Assembly: GCA_030268105.1 (NCBI GenBank)
Contig: BSDZ01000011.1
Location: 868,001 to 932,000 of the forward strand
Origin: Volvox africanus
Taxonomy: Eukaryota; Chlorophyta; Chlorophyceae; Chlamydomonadales; Volvocaceae
Length of the DNA: 64,000 nucleotides
Direction: 5' to 3'
Shown: piece by piece, positions 38,678 to 50,600 of the stretch
How the letters are laid out: each line of letters starts with the position of its first letter
Numbering within the stretch: position 1 is the first letter of the stretch
Translations under genes and position numbers: made by a program
Notes under the pieces: model-generated
Told to the model about the DNA's origin: nothing
What the model saw: the letters and a program-made list of their open reading frames with translations, nothing else
Databases searched by the model: none

Positions 38678-40348
38678 TTAAAACACTGTGACTCCGAGGA
38701 TCTTAACCTTATTTTCTGCCCTATCCGATCCGAGAACCTCGAACATAAATGCAAGACAGAAATCTTGTCCTGAAGTATCATTATGTGGTGGCTTGGTGAT
38801 CTGGACCACCTCCATCCGTGCCTCAGAAACCCGCTCATCCCACAGACAATCTATGTCCCGGGAGCCGAGAATGGTGCTTCCGCTGCTCCAGCTGCCCATT
38901 GCGCTGCTGTTCGCATTACTCATGCTGCTGCCATTTCCATTAATACTGTTCAGGATGCACTTCGTCTTTTCATCGCTGCCATCCGCGGAGGCTGCCGGCA
39001 CAGCCGCCACGATCACTCGCAACCAACCCATATGCTCATAGGACTTGAGCATCAGCACATGAACCTCACCCACCTCTACCGGGTGACGTACGACCTCTGC
39101 AGGAAATGCAAAGATAGCGCACCGAGCCCCTACCTTCAAAGATATAAGTCCTGGCTTGCCCAGCACATCAGACTTGATAGTCCAGTCTCCACAGCGTGAC
39201 ATCCGTGGCTTCGTTGCTTGGAGGTATACAGTTGGTATGTGCAAGGGACTCATATCCAGGTACATGTCAAGCGTGTTTGGGTCGATAAAGGTCGGTGGCC
39301 GTGGGCAGTACACTGGCGAATAGATGTCCTGCTGCCACGGAAGCTGCGTCAGGTAGAGGTGCTGCTCAGTGAGGAAGTGCACCAGCGCCTTTGCTAGGGC
39401 TTGGTGGCCCCAGCGTCCTGGGTGCACATCCTTGACGGGCTCCACATACCAATTGTTCTTTAGCCATTGCTGACTGGATGTGGAGCTGAACGGGCCGAGG
39501 CCATCGATTATGGATATGTACGGCACACCGTGTGTCATGGCAACAGGCAACTGCACGTGCACGGCGTCCGTGGTTCGCGGAAGAGGCCCACGCCAAACAC
39601 TTGTACGGCGAGTGGAAGTGCCGAGCCAAATTGCAGCCACGCCAGTCCAGATACGGGTATAATTAGATTCTTTTGTGCAAGCAGCAGCAGAGGACGGTGT
39701 GGGATCATTTAAGTCATTGACGCGGTGAGATTCCTGAAGTATCATTGACATGAGAATTTCGGTTTGAGTGCGTATGAAGGCATTGGGATCGGCAGCGCCG
39801 CGGCCCGCATGCATGACCAGCTCATGGACGTCATTCATGGCTGTGTCCACCACGACGAGGTCAAAGTCGGCCAGCAGCACTTCTTGTCGCCCCACCAGGT
39901 AATCGATCCTAAGGGGAATCCAAAGACACATCACAGAGGGTATTGATGTGTGCTGTTGATGCACGCACACAGCATGGTTCGTACAATTACAACCAATTAA
40001 CATCAGGCCTACATACCAGAAATCTGTCGCTATCGCTCCTTTGGAGGCCACAGTGATATTATGACGTCCCTTGCATGGAAAGGCTGAGCTTAATTCTTTT
40101 TTAAAAAGCACCGGATACGGCATGGAACCGTTCGGCAAGCCGTGCCCATGGGTTACGCTGCCCCCAATGAACATTACACGAATACAGTGTTTCCCATGCA
40201 GCTTCTCGTGCAGGCGTCCAAACATCGCCGTATCACCATGATGGATGATAGACTTTGTTAACGTTAGCCTATTTACTTTTTCTGCGCATTTTGATGGCCT
40301 GAATGAGCCTATAAAAATGAAAATGCATACGACGCTTACGTATTTCAT
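38678..40348 (-). CDS. Secreted SGNH-hydrolase family protein
   Basis: A single minus-strand frame of 556 codons starts with an ATG at 40348 and a signal peptide (MKYVSVVCIFIFIGSF). SGNH blocks are visible: IRVMFIGGSVTHGHG with the nucleophile Ser, DLVVVDTAMNDV with the block-III Asn, and KDVHPGRWGHQALAKAL with the Asp-x-x-His pair. The segment 39909-40016 is probably an intron. It runs from GTATGTAGGC to CCCCTTAG, is 108 bases and in frame, and its removal gives ATDFWIDYLVGRQEV leading into the third block; that yields 520 residues (exons 40017-40348 and 38678-39908). A beta-rich C-terminal domain follows the catalytic part. The family includes esterases and carbohydrate O-acyl modifiers; a cell-wall or extracellular-matrix substrate is a guess from the signal peptide. 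Confidence 0.8.
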   Translation of the reverse strand: MKYVSVVCIFIFIGSFRPSKCAEKVNRLTLTKSIIHHGDTAMFGRLHEKLHGKHCIRVMFIGGSVTHGHGLPNGSMPYPVLFKKELSSAFPCKGRHNITVASKGAIATDFWYVGLMLIGCNCTNHAVCVHQQHTSIPSVMCLWIPLRIDYLVGRQEVLLADFDLVVVDTAMNDVHELVMHAGRGAADPNAFIRTQTEILMSMILQESHRVNDLNDPTPSSAAACTKESNYTRIWTGVAAIWLGTSTRRTSVWRGPLPRTTDAVHVQLPVAMTHGVPYISIIDGLGPFSSTSSQQWLKNNWYVEPVKDVHPGRWGHQALAKALVHFLTEQHLYLTQLPWQQDIYSPVYCPRPPTFIDPNTLDMYLDMSPLHIPTVYLQATKPRMSRCGDWTIKSDVLGKPGLISLKVGARCAIFAFPAEVVRHPVEVGEVHVLMLKSYEHMGWLRVIVAAVPAASADGSDEKTKCILNSINGNGSSMSNANSSAMGSWSSGSTILGSRDIDCLWDERVSEARMEVVQITKPPHNDTSGQDFCLAFMFEVLGSDRAENKVKILGVTVF

Positions 40349-42039
40349 GAATAGGTGTTATACTCATCTGCCTGTGAGAGTCTTTACAATCCGTCCGATC
40401 ATCACTATAATAGATCAATTGCACACAGGATAAAGTTGTCACCCTCGCTTTGCAGCGAAAGAGCAGAGCTGGAAAGGAGCAGATAGAGTGATCAGTTGGG
40501 CGTACGGAAAGCAAGAGTCTGGTAGGGTCAACCATGGGAGAAAAGCAAACAGTTACCGTGGTTAACATTAAGCTGCTTAATATTTTAAAAAATTGGTCCC
40601 GCAGTGCCACTGCACGGGCTCAGGCGACTGAGGTAGCGATGCTTTACCGATCTAGCGCCTAGATCAGACGGCACGCAGGTTGAGAGCGAGGACGCCCTTC
40701 AAAAACAAAGAATGGCGCGCTCTAAAGGATTCGAACCTCTGACCGTGCTTTCCATAATTTCACTTCCTGGGTTATTGCCACTATTGCTTCCATTCGGCAT
40801 CATAACTAAAAAGAAGCGAAAGGCCTCTTGGCGTAGGTGAAGGAAGAAACGTGCGCGCGAAAAAAATGGGAAGGCGGTGCCAAAAAACATGGTAGAATTG
40901 GCCATTAGCGCTAAATCAATTTGAAATACTTTGCGGAGATTTTGGGTTTAGAGGGTTTGATTTGGTCGCTTGCATCGGGATAAGCTTTTAAATATTCTAA
41001 AATTTTATCTTTGCAATTTTTGTTTGAATCTGTGTTTTAATTAAAGGGCGCCAATGAAACAATCTCTCCTTAACTACGCTGTCTTTTTAATATGCTTGAG
41101 GAACCGTTGGGGCATGGCTGGGGGGTCCGAGGCATAATCTGAGCGGCTCCCTTGTATTCGCTAGTCCCCTACCTAGGGGCCCAACCCTACCCAGCTAAGT
41201 AATTGTCTCCCCACAACGCTCGGATCGGATAGAAATAGAGCCCCAAGCCAGAGGGCAGATCCCAGAGGCGTAGGTAGGAGACCCAAGCCGTTTGCAAGGA
41301 CCGACACACAAGCGTGGATGGTGTTAAGAGATCCACACAACAGCATCGAAACTTCAGTTTTGAACAACAGGCGCAGCCGTCTGAGTTGACAGGAGGAGCG
41401 AACGGAAACGGCAATCCAAATCCGCATAACCGAAGAGGTAGGCTTACCGTGGCATACGAAGGTTAGGATAAAACATTACTTACCCCTGAACTGCTGTGAA
41501 AATATAAGCGCCTCCAAAGTACGAATACTAACCCTCCCTTGCCCATATTCTGAGCTATTTAATCTCCCCTGGGCACATTGTCTTCCTGTAGCCTTTGGGT
41601 TCCTCCGGCGCTCTCTGATCCGAACACTGATGTAGTACTTGCAGTCGTCCCCGTCCTCACGGAGTCATGCACTTTCGACATGCGCCAGTGCTATTAGGAT
41701 ACAGCTTAGGGCGTGCCTGTAGAAAGGATTACGCGCTGCGAACTTACGGACCGTTGGGCAGTGCGACCACGTCCACCAGCGTTGTCCGCAACGTTTGTCC
41801 GCGTTGAATGCCGTAAATGTAGAATACAAAGTAGCTTACTACTCTTATATATCCCAAACCATTGAACTATTCATGGCTATGGTGTATATAAACACCAGCA
41901 ATCGGAGATCGCAACATGCGGCCTAATGGCTGCAGTACATGCTGCATAGTTTCAAAGAACTATTTCACAAAACAAATAACTAGGATATATATAATTGCAG
42001 TGCATTATAACGCACTGTTGGCAGTATTGGGATCGAGTT
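40349..42039. other. Divergent spacer between SGNH hydrolase and TlpA-like gene
   Basis: Both promoters lie here. Apart from the tRNA-like segment near 40.7 kb I see no gene. 40920-41050 is AT-rich. Confidence 0.3.
40713..40759 (-). other. tRNA-like 3' half with encoded CCA
   Basis: Minus strand: the segment 40724-40740 forms a T arm (AGAGG, 7-base loop TTCGAAT, CCTTT; five pairs, one G-T). It is followed by AGAGCGC as a 3' acceptor strand, a G discriminator and CCA (40713-40715), then a T-rich run that could end pol III transcription. No matching GCGCTCT 5' strand, D arm or anticodon arm lies upstream. Encoded CCA is typical of bacterial rather than nuclear tRNA genes. Confidence 0.45.
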
Positions 42040-43524
42040 ATGGTTGTTGGAACTCAGTGTCCCCTCATTCGGGGCTTGACATATGTTAAGGGCGGCCCCT
42101 TGCCGATTGGTGTAAAAAGCGATGCTCTTAAACGCGTTTTTGTTATCGAGTGTTGGGCAACATGGTGCGGACCATGTCGGACATCGATACCGGTGCGTGC
42201 CAGTTGCAGGTTGATTTGACATAGGACCTCGCAGGACTATGTAAAGCAGCATGCCATACATTCGACACCAACATGAACTGCCTCTGCAGCATCTGACAGA
42301 GCTTCAACACAAATATAAGGATAAGCACGTATACGTAGTCGGCATCAGCAGCGAACAGAACCTGCAGGTGGGTACCGGGGGTAAGGCGTGGTCCCCCAAA
42401 CGTTCGTGTCGTACACTCGTACGCCTCAAATCCCAACAGCTGACGTAACCGCCTTTCCATCCCCATGCTCAGGTGGTTAAGAAGTTTGTGGATAGTATGG
42501 GCAGCCAGATGGACTACGCTGTCGCTGTGGACACGGGAGGCGAGGTGGAAGAGGGTAGGTGTCATGCCCGAATCGTACGAGTGCCATTCTTGATGGTTTG
42601 GGTCATCCATGAGTCAAGGCCTCGCGCATTCAAATTCCATCTCACGTCGTATGCCACTGCTTTCATGCTAGGAACATCAAAGCAGCCGGAGGATGAATAA
42701 ATTGCTACAGATGTATCATACGGATATCCTGCCCAACCACGGGGGCATCCGGAGTACATAGAACGGGCTCATGGGACAGCGGGGCTATGGTTGCCCGGTC
42801 CATGCTGACTTGCTTTTTGAGGAGATGTCTTAACTAGCAGTATCGAAGACATCTTTGCCACGGAAGCTAACTCCACCATGTTCGGTCAGTTCCTGCCAAC
42901 ACGCTTGTGTGCTTGCCTTGGCTAGCTACCCAGCATGTCAATGGCGCCACGCGACCCTTACTCCCCCCTGAAAACAAGTTATATTCTTCGTCGTAGGGCT
43001 CATGATGAAGGCTGGTGCGAGAGGCATCCCACATGCGTTCGTCGTTGACGCTGGCAATAACATTACCTTTTCAGGTGCGTATGCCAGCACGCCGTGTCAA
43101 GGCCACCCCTGTCAGCAGCCTCAAAACTGTTGTTGCCGTATCCATATCCCGCTGCCAAGGGAATTCATCCCTTTCTGCCGTTTGCCATATCCGGTGTTTG
43201 CCAGGCCACCCCATGGACCCCACGTTCGAGTCCGTTCTGCGCACTGCTGCTGCAGCTGCGTCCGATCGCGGTGCTGGCGCACCTACTGATCGTCAGGCGC
43301 TGCCGCTAGTGATTGCCAGTCTGAATGAACTATTGGAAATGCCTGTAAAGGCGCTCAAGCAGATCCTTACGGAGCGCGGCCTGTCCACCAGCGACTGCGT
43401 GGAGAAGGCAGACCTGGCAAAAAAGATTGCTGCCACATGCTCGAATGTAACGTACTACAAATGCGCGTGTAGCGTGATGCATTCTTTAAACCTGGCATCG
43501 GCTTTGCAATTATGGTTCAACTGA
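42040..43524 (+). CDS. TlpA/ResA-like thioredoxin-fold protein with C-terminal helical extension
   Basis: Five exons: 42040-42192, 42290-42367, 42473-42554, 42997-43074, 43205-43524, all in phase. The N-terminal part is a thioredoxin fold of the peroxiredoxin/TlpA type: PLIRGLTYVKGGPLPIGV, then VFVIECWATWCGPCRTSIPH with a WCGPC active site, a HVYVVGISSEQNLQ strand, and GARGIPHAFVVDAGN with the cis-Pro. After an Ala-rich linker, the last exon encodes LLEMPVKALKQILTERGLST and DCVEKADLAKKIAATCSNV, a helix-loop-helix recalling the SAP-like C-terminal domain of MANF and related ER proteins. No signal peptide is visible from this Met, so location is open. The final residues after NVTYYK could be replaced by another exon (a GTAACG donor lies there). 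Oxidoreductase activity is inferred from the CxxC. Confidence 0.8.
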
Positions 43525-44251
43525 CTATGGGTCAGAACCTGAATCCAATATAGAACAGCGCCATCTGGATGGATCCGCAGATCGCAACCACCAGCCCGTA
43601 CTAGTCACATCAGATGACAATAAAACGCGCCAGGCTAGTGCCTTACCAGTGCGCACTGTCTTTTGTGCCCTGTGGGCCCAACTCGTAATGATATCGTTGG
43701 CCAAAACCAGTTTTGACTAGGACTTTCGCCGACGAAGAGCACCTCGCGACTGGGCACTGCTCTACCGACGCTGATGAAGGTGATTGGAGATCCATTTTAG
43801 CCCAATGCCTATGCCCGTCAGTAGCCGTTGCAACCCCATAAGATGACATTCACAGTCAAGGTCATATTCTCAACAACCCCGTGGCCATCACTATCGAATA
43901 CAGACCCAGGAAGGCGACTGCGAAGCGCGTCACGCAGACATGCACTGGCTAAAGATCAATGACTGTTGTAACCCCGCCCGCACCCGCACCTGTCCCCAGC
44001 TAAACCCCTGCACATCAACATCAGTGCGAATACCGATAGCCACAACCTGAATATACGTTTACGCTCCAAGCCATTAGGCTGAGCTGGGCTGGGCACGCTA
44101 TCGCACGACGGCGGTAACTGGGCTGACGCCCCCTTGCCAGACGGGCTCGGTTCGGGGCGTCAGCGGCTTTCAAACATTCGCTTGGGCATCATGACAAGAA
44201 TGAGCCTTGCTAAATGCCCCATGTCAATGCGCATGTTGACAGCTAACCACA
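43525..44251. other. Convergent spacer
   Basis: It lies between the stops of the TlpA-like gene and the minus-strand membrane-protein gene. Nothing recognisable beyond expected 3' UTRs. Confidence 0.3.
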
Positions 44252-45960
44252 CTATTCCAAGAGGATATCAATCGCGTGGCCAACCGCTATCATTGTAATC
44301 GCCTCCGTGAAGCCCTGACCCACCATCGTGCCTTTGCCGGGCTTCACCATCGAGCCCAGCGCAGCCCCGAGGGAAGCGGCCATAAGGACTATCCCGCAGC
44401 GGCCCACCTGCAGTGACACACAAACACACAATACCGGGATTGGTAAACCCAGGCCAGGAAGCAATGCTCTCCTGGCAGCCGATTAAGTGGAAAATGCATT
44501 CCAAGATGACCTTCGGCTCATGGTGACAGGAATACATATAAGGCTGCATGCAGTCCGAAGGTCCCTTCCTTAGACAATTCTGTCTACTCCACGCAATAAA
44601 AAAAGAAGCTAAGCCCATCGCGTCCCACCGCGCACCTGCAACACCACGCCTTTCACCCAGTAGACCAGCCGGTTGCCATCGCCTGCCTTACGCCGCACGG
44701 TGCGGTACGTATGCTGTACGATCGAGACGGTGCAGTCGGCAGCATATTGCAACGCCACAGCGTGCATCGTCGCAAAGTGGTAAGCCATGAACCGTCGTTG
44801 CAGAGAAGCCGAGCGGTATTTTACCGACAGCACGTCACGGATCCACAGTTTAGAGTTCCGCAGCAAAGCCTGGACGGTTGGGATGTAGACCCCGGTGCAA
44901 AACAGCATCACAACCAGTAGCAACAATACAGTACGAATGAGACGTGGCCACATTTCGCATCGGCTAAAAACAGTGGAGGGGCCGTGACACGAAGAGAGGT
45001 TTGGATTGCTTTGCACAAGCCTGGCAGATTTAGGTATTGAGAGATGCCTCCTGGGCGCAACTGTACGGTTTCTCCATCAGTCGCAGGTCATGAATGCTGT
45101 ATGGAGGACGCATTGCAAAGCCGTTTGCAGGGACGTACTCGAGATAGACTGGGTCGGTGTCCTGGGTTAAGGAAATAATTGAATAACGCACATTGTGCAG
45201 CTGTGAAGGCTCGCCGTGCCCTGTATACCCATACACAAAAGGCGTCAAATGTGAGGATTCACGCAGCCTGAGGAGCCGATGCTCCCCTCTCCTGGCAGCT
45301 ACTTCCCCCTCAGGGTACACATGGGAGCCACAGCTGCCAGGACAGTGCAGCCAGCTGTTTGCGATAACCCCACATTCCAGCCCATCCGCATCGCCTCGCC
45401 ATCACGCGAGAACTTTCGTACCTGTGCCCTATCCGGGCCAATGCGCCACTTTGCGATGCACCCATACCCCTCCCGGACGGCGGTGATCGCGAACTCCCGA
45501 CCGAAAGCTGTGCAGCCCCTCACTACTGCCGGTTTGAGATCCGGAAGCTCGGGTGCCGGGGGTGGCTCCATGCCCTGACATAGAACAACGACCGCAGCAG
45601 CAACAAAGACACACTCATTGACAACCACACTCGAGAGGGGGATGTGAGAGTCAGAGGATGAAGACCATTCAGAACAGCAGCATGACGCCGGATACGCGGT
45701 GTGTGCGTAGGGCTGTAATTGATTCCAGAAACAATGCCGGCTATGTTGACATACGAAGGCGCTGCCAGTCCGGAACATCTCGCAAGGGCAACGAGATGTC
45801 ACACATGTGACTGTCACGCAATCCGTCCGAAGCCTCGTCCAGTCCTTCCGTCTTCGTTAAACCAGAGTCCCATCGCACCTCTTGTTCCGCTTTAAGAGCC
45901 TCCCGCTCGTGCTGCAAGTACATGTACAGGTTAAGCCGCAGCAACGTTTGGATAGCGACA
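44252..45960 (-). CDS. Unrecognised multi-exon membrane protein, 5' end unresolved
   Basis: Exons read on the minus strand: about 45780-45960 (SVAIQTLLRLNLYMYLQHER), 45468-45574 (ELPDLKPAVVRGCTAFGREF), 45067-45354 (SSHLTPFVYGYTGHGEPSQL), 44636-44963 and 44252-44407. The last three junctions close in phase (2, 2, 0). Exon 44636-44963 contains a membrane segment (LIRTVLLLLVVMLFCTGVYI), and the last exon has a second hydrophobic Gly/Ala-rich segment (IVLMAASLGAALGSMVKPG) near the C-terminus ending AIDILLE. A soluble region with several cysteines lies between. The first exon and its donor are uncertain, and no start codon is linked. I do not recognise the family. Confidence 0.45.
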
Positions 45961-46453
45961 CTGCGATACGGGAGTTCAGCCGGGTGAGTGAGGGGGATTA
46001 AAATGATAAGGGACTGGGGCAGTTGTAAGTGGGGAGAGGTCGCAAGGCACATGGCTGGGATTCGCATAAGGGTGGGCCTGTCAACACAATGAGTCCCAAA
46101 TGTTGTGCGACCTGCTCGCATTCAGGTTTTCATTGTGCCCTCTGGCTGGGTGTATCAAAATGTCTCTGTGATTGGGCCAAAGGCTCCCTGGTGATTACGT
46201 TGTACAAGGAAACTACAACTCGGATCTTTAGCCGTATAGCTTAACAATGTTAAGGTACTAGGATAATCACAACGGAGTTACATGACGACGCATGGAAGAT
46301 ACATATAACTGTCAAGGGCCATGATAAGCAGCAAAGTTGGTTATGTTCCGAGAAGCAGGAAAACATGAGAACCAGAGGCCCATTCAGACCCAGATGGAAA
46401 AGCCCTCCACACACCCCAGACCCGAGCACTAAAACTGGGAGGGAATGCGAGGC

Positions 46454-47208
46454 TTACTTTTTCAGTAACATCTTCATGACGTTCAATGGGTGGAACACAC
46501 GCAACAGGGGCTTGAGGTCGAGGGCATCCTGCAAGACGAGTGCACCGGAAAAAAATGGAAAATGCTGTCAAGAAATCGTAGAATCAGGTACGGAGATGGA
46601 TACTGGACATGTAAAGGTTCAATGGCGGCACAACAGCCGTCTGCCATACCACCGCCAACGTGGGTCAGGCGCAGCGAGGAGGCACAATAGGTGCGCCCGG
46701 ATTTACGTAACCAGTATGCAGAGGGTGATACTTGCGTATTACAATGAAGGCGTACGTTGGAGATGCACTAGTCCGTGCAGTATTTGAAGACAAGAATTGA
46801 GTCGTAACGGGAACGAGAAATCCATTGCGGGGAGTAGCAGTCGACAGGGTTTTCAAGGGCGGCAATAAGGGTAGTCTGCTGCCAGGCGAGGGCATATGAC
46901 CGTTAGGTTCTCACTTGCAGAGCTATCTGGCCTTTCGCATCTCCGTGCACCGCGGGCGCAGGAGCGAGTGCGCTTGCGGAATAGGATGCCGATGGAAGGG
47001 CGCCGTACGCAAGCCCAGCAGCTGCCACAGCCGCCGCTCCACCAAGTACCGACGAGGCTCTTGAGCGATAGGATATTGCTACAAAGGGGCTGGCAGCGAC
47101 CGTCGAAGCCAAGGCTGCAAAGATAAGCTTGTCGTTATGGCTTGACCCGCCTCCATACTCCCATGTTAAAACTTGTGCAAGGCCTCTACTTTCAGATAAC
47201 GAATGCAT
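46454..47208 (-). CDS. Small two-exon protein of unknown function
   Basis: An ATG at 47208 opens MHSLSESRGLAQVLTWEYGG, followed by two hydrophobic Ala-rich stretches (LIFAALASTVAASPFVAI; VLGGAAAVAAAGLAYG). The exon ends at 46915 with a GTGAGA donor. A CTTGCAG acceptor joins in phase to 46454-46528, DALDLKPLLRVFHPLNVMKM and a stop, giving 122 residues. A closer acceptor (46879) would make a 36-base intron and was rejected; an internal exon remains possible. It is divergent from meckelin, sharing the 453-base spacer 47209-47661. No family is recognised. Confidence 0.4.
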
Positions 47209-47661
47209 TGTCTAACTTGTGTGCGATACAGAACCGATAGGCAAGGGATGGCAGAAACCGCGTTTGTCCAATCCTCACGTAGACATGCAAAGCACACAGC
47301 CTTAATTTTTAATGAGGCATCCAAATGTTAAGGTAGAACCTCACAGTTTTGTCTGCACTTGCCGACTTGCGGACCGACGCGGACGGATGTACGTTTGAAT
47401 CCAGCCGTGCTCCAAACCGACTGAAGCTAGCTTCTTTCCATACTGCGAAGCAACACTGCATGTTATTTGACATTTGTGTGTCGAGTCTCTTTCTTTATGA
47501 TATTATATAAGCATATTTCATGCAACATGACGTTCTTTTCATAGCTTCAGTAAGCTCATTCTCCGACGGAAGCTTCGAAGCACGCAAACAATGACTTAAA
47601 TATTGGTAGACCACATTACGCTGAAAATTCAGCACGTAGGCTAAGACGACCGTGCTGGGAA
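47209..47661. promoter_or_regulatory. Divergent intergenic region upstream of meckelin
   Basis: Start codons of a minus-strand small gene and of meckelin flank 453 bases, so both promoters must be here. No element such as an X-box could be assigned by eye. Confidence 0.3.
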
Positions 47662-50600
47662 ATGACAGCTGAAGTCTGGTTTTCCTTAGTTGTCTATCTA
47701 GGGCTGCTGAAACTCCAGACTTCATATGCACAGACCAGCCTAGCCATTCCGCTCCAAACCACGTGTCCGGTTCTGAATTTCTTTGATATATCCTCACTGC
47801 AGTGTGCCAGTTGCCCCAATGTGCGTAAAGGATGGCCCTGCCGACGGCGCAGGAAGGATAGTTTACCTCTTTTTAATGATGAGGTGTGCATCCTTACGGC
47901 CGTACTTGCAGGGTGCCTTCCCAGACAAAACTCAGCGTGCCTGCGTGAGTTGTGACGCTACAAGCGGTGAGGCTTACAACTTCCAGTCGGGCTACTCCAT
48001 GGTCCAGACCTGGGCGCCCGCAGTTCTGCAATCTGCCCAAGTCTGCGCCTGCCAGGCTCCACCCGCAAACTCCACCGCCGTCGTTGCATCAGCCGCATCG
48101 AACGGCACATTCTTCCAGCGTTGTGTGTTATGTCCTACCGGCACGGTTGCCAACAGCCTTAATCAATGTGCACCAGCAGACAATAAAACATCCCTTCCGT
48201 CCACACCAGCTCAACAGTTGCAGCAGGCTTTGCAGCAGCTTAACATTGGCTTGACGTTATCAGCAGCTGTGCAAGTAAGACACCCACGGGCATACGCATT
48301 TTGCGGCAGTCGCAGCAGAGAAAGCCTTGGATTTGCAATAGCTGTGTGTCGTGATTAGATAGCGACTTGAGCCATAGCAGCCGCTTCACGAGGCTGCTGA
48401 CCGATTTGTGTAACCAATCCTGCTGCCGAAACTGAGCTCAGGACCCTGCTGGGTCGCTGGACACTGATTTCGCATGCTCTTTGATACCAGCTTTCCACGG
48501 CAGCTAAATTAAGAAATGTTTTGGCCGTGATCCATCCCTTTCCCGCTAGGCCTCGATCAGTGTTCCCACTTCCAGCGGCTCCAGCCAGTTGACGCTCAAC
48601 ATACAGCAATCGAGGCCCTTGGCCGAGCTGCTGGGACCGTCAGCGCTAACATGCAAGCAGGGTCTTGGTGCGGACCGGGCCGCATGCAACGCCGTGGCGA
48701 ACCTTTGCGCGCTTACTTTGTACGACAGGTGTGCGATGTGATAGCGGGCGATGTACGGGCGTTTGGATCGCAGGTTTTGGCATAAACAAACCCGTACCAT
48801 GTGGCGTGCACGTGTAAATGCATGTATCGATAGGACTTGTTTTCTGGAGCAAAACTCAATCTTCCTAAGGCTGTCCATGCATTCTTACGTACTTGTATCC
48901 GTTCGCTGCGTGAATGGGGTACCAACTTGAGAGGGTGAACCTCCCGCACAGCAAGGGTTAAAGGATTCGCTAGTGGCTGGGATATGGCGATCTCCCTGAC
49001 CGTTTTGATGTCTTAGGGTCTTAATGGGCGCCAGCCCGTAGCGTCCGCGGCTCCTTTTCCTCCTTCCCTCCTTGCCCTCCTTGCCCTCCTCCCCTCCTTG
49101 CCCTCCTTCCCTCCTTGCCCTCCTCGCCTCCTTTCCCGCCCCCCCCCATTTTGTTCACGGATGAGTCCTTAAGGCCATGATGCTCATTTTTCTGCTCGCT
49201 TACTTCTAGTTTTCGGGTGTCTAAAACTTCTACGGTCCCGCAGCACGTCCGGGGCTTGCCGCATGTACGATGCGCTGGTGAACCTATTTGTTGCCAATAG
49301 CGTGGGTGCCTCTCCACCGCCCCCAAGTACTGCAGCCCGCCGCGTCACCACAAACTTTAAGCCGGAGACGGGCAGCATGCCGTGGTTGTATTATGACGGT
49401 GTAGGCTACACAGACGACCCTCACATGGATCTCCGGTACGTGATGGGGTCTGCTGACTGGAAAGGCATTCTCTTAGTCGAGGATGCCGGTTGGAGTTCGG
49501 GAGTCACGGACGCTAGCTAAATGCCGGATTATCACGGTGTTGTCTCCGCATGCTCTGGGCCTGCCTTTCGGCAAATGAATGTACAGTCCTATCATTTATC
49601 TGTATCAAGAAAACATTTCCTGTATTGATGGGTTTTCACGTCTGCTGTTTGGTGGACCACTTATTTAGAGTCTATTGTGTTTAGTTATATTCCCGTTCGG
49701 CTACCTCTGGCCACGTGTTCTCTCGGCTCCTGGCTTGCCACTGTCTAATCCCTCGTCTATGGAGGCACGCGGGGATGGGACACAGCAGGTCCCGGCCACT
49801 ATGTGTGTTTACCATCTGATCTGCCGTTTTCTGCCATTTTATGTACTTTGTGCGGTGTTTGTGTATTTTCCCCACAGTGTACAGTTTTCTGGAGGCAACG
49901 TTGCCGAGGGTCAGGTTTCATTGCTCAACTTTGTTCTCTCGTCATACCTCTTGAATGGCACTTGGCTAGGCTACAATATGTGGACATCAGAGTTCCAGCT
50001 GTGTGGGGCGCCCAAGGGTGACGGTTCTCGTTGGTACAGGTGGGGGCTTCACGCTTATGGGGCATTTCAATGGCTCGCTGGCTCGCTACTCGGTGCATGC
50101 CGGTCTCGGCATCCAAGCGAGATCTAAAGCCGATATTCGCATTTGCGGAGAGCCTGATTAGGGTTTGGAAGGCTCTCTCCATCGTCCTGTGGCGCTTTGC
50201 CTCCACTTCGCCACACACCATTAGACGTCGTTTAGCAGTTCGTACACCATCGTCGTCGCATCCATGGGCTTATGTGCGACGGATTTCCTAGAAGCTTCCT
50301 TGCGCTCTACCGGCCCGTGCCATGTGGACAGGGTTGGCTGGAACTACAAGAATAGCTGCAGCATCAAACTGGAGGCACTGCTGGCAGAGGTGGCGGCAGC
50401 ATTCACGGGTGCAGGTGACACCGTCATGCATGACCTGTTCCTTCAGGTGGGGTGACGGAGCTTGGCGTGGTTCGCCGTCCAGGCCAGCTTCCCGGCGTTG
50501 GGTTGGGGCCAATGGGGCATCCGGACTTTTCTCCTGGTACACGTCTACAGATTGCTTGAAATGAATCTCACATTCGCAATAGCGGCCTTACAGCTTTCCT

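Noticed and set aside
40621..40790. Permuted tRNA gene (3' half before 5' half on the minus strand)
   Set aside because: A D-arm-like GCTAGATCGGTAAAGC lies downstream of the CCA-bearing half, the order seen in permuted algal tRNAs. Only five acceptor pairs form, U8/A14 positions do not fit and no anticodon stem closes.
46771..46878. Internal exon for the small gene at 46454-47208
   Set aside because: It would need a 36-base intron and has no suitable donor; the direct junction 46915/46528 closes in phase.
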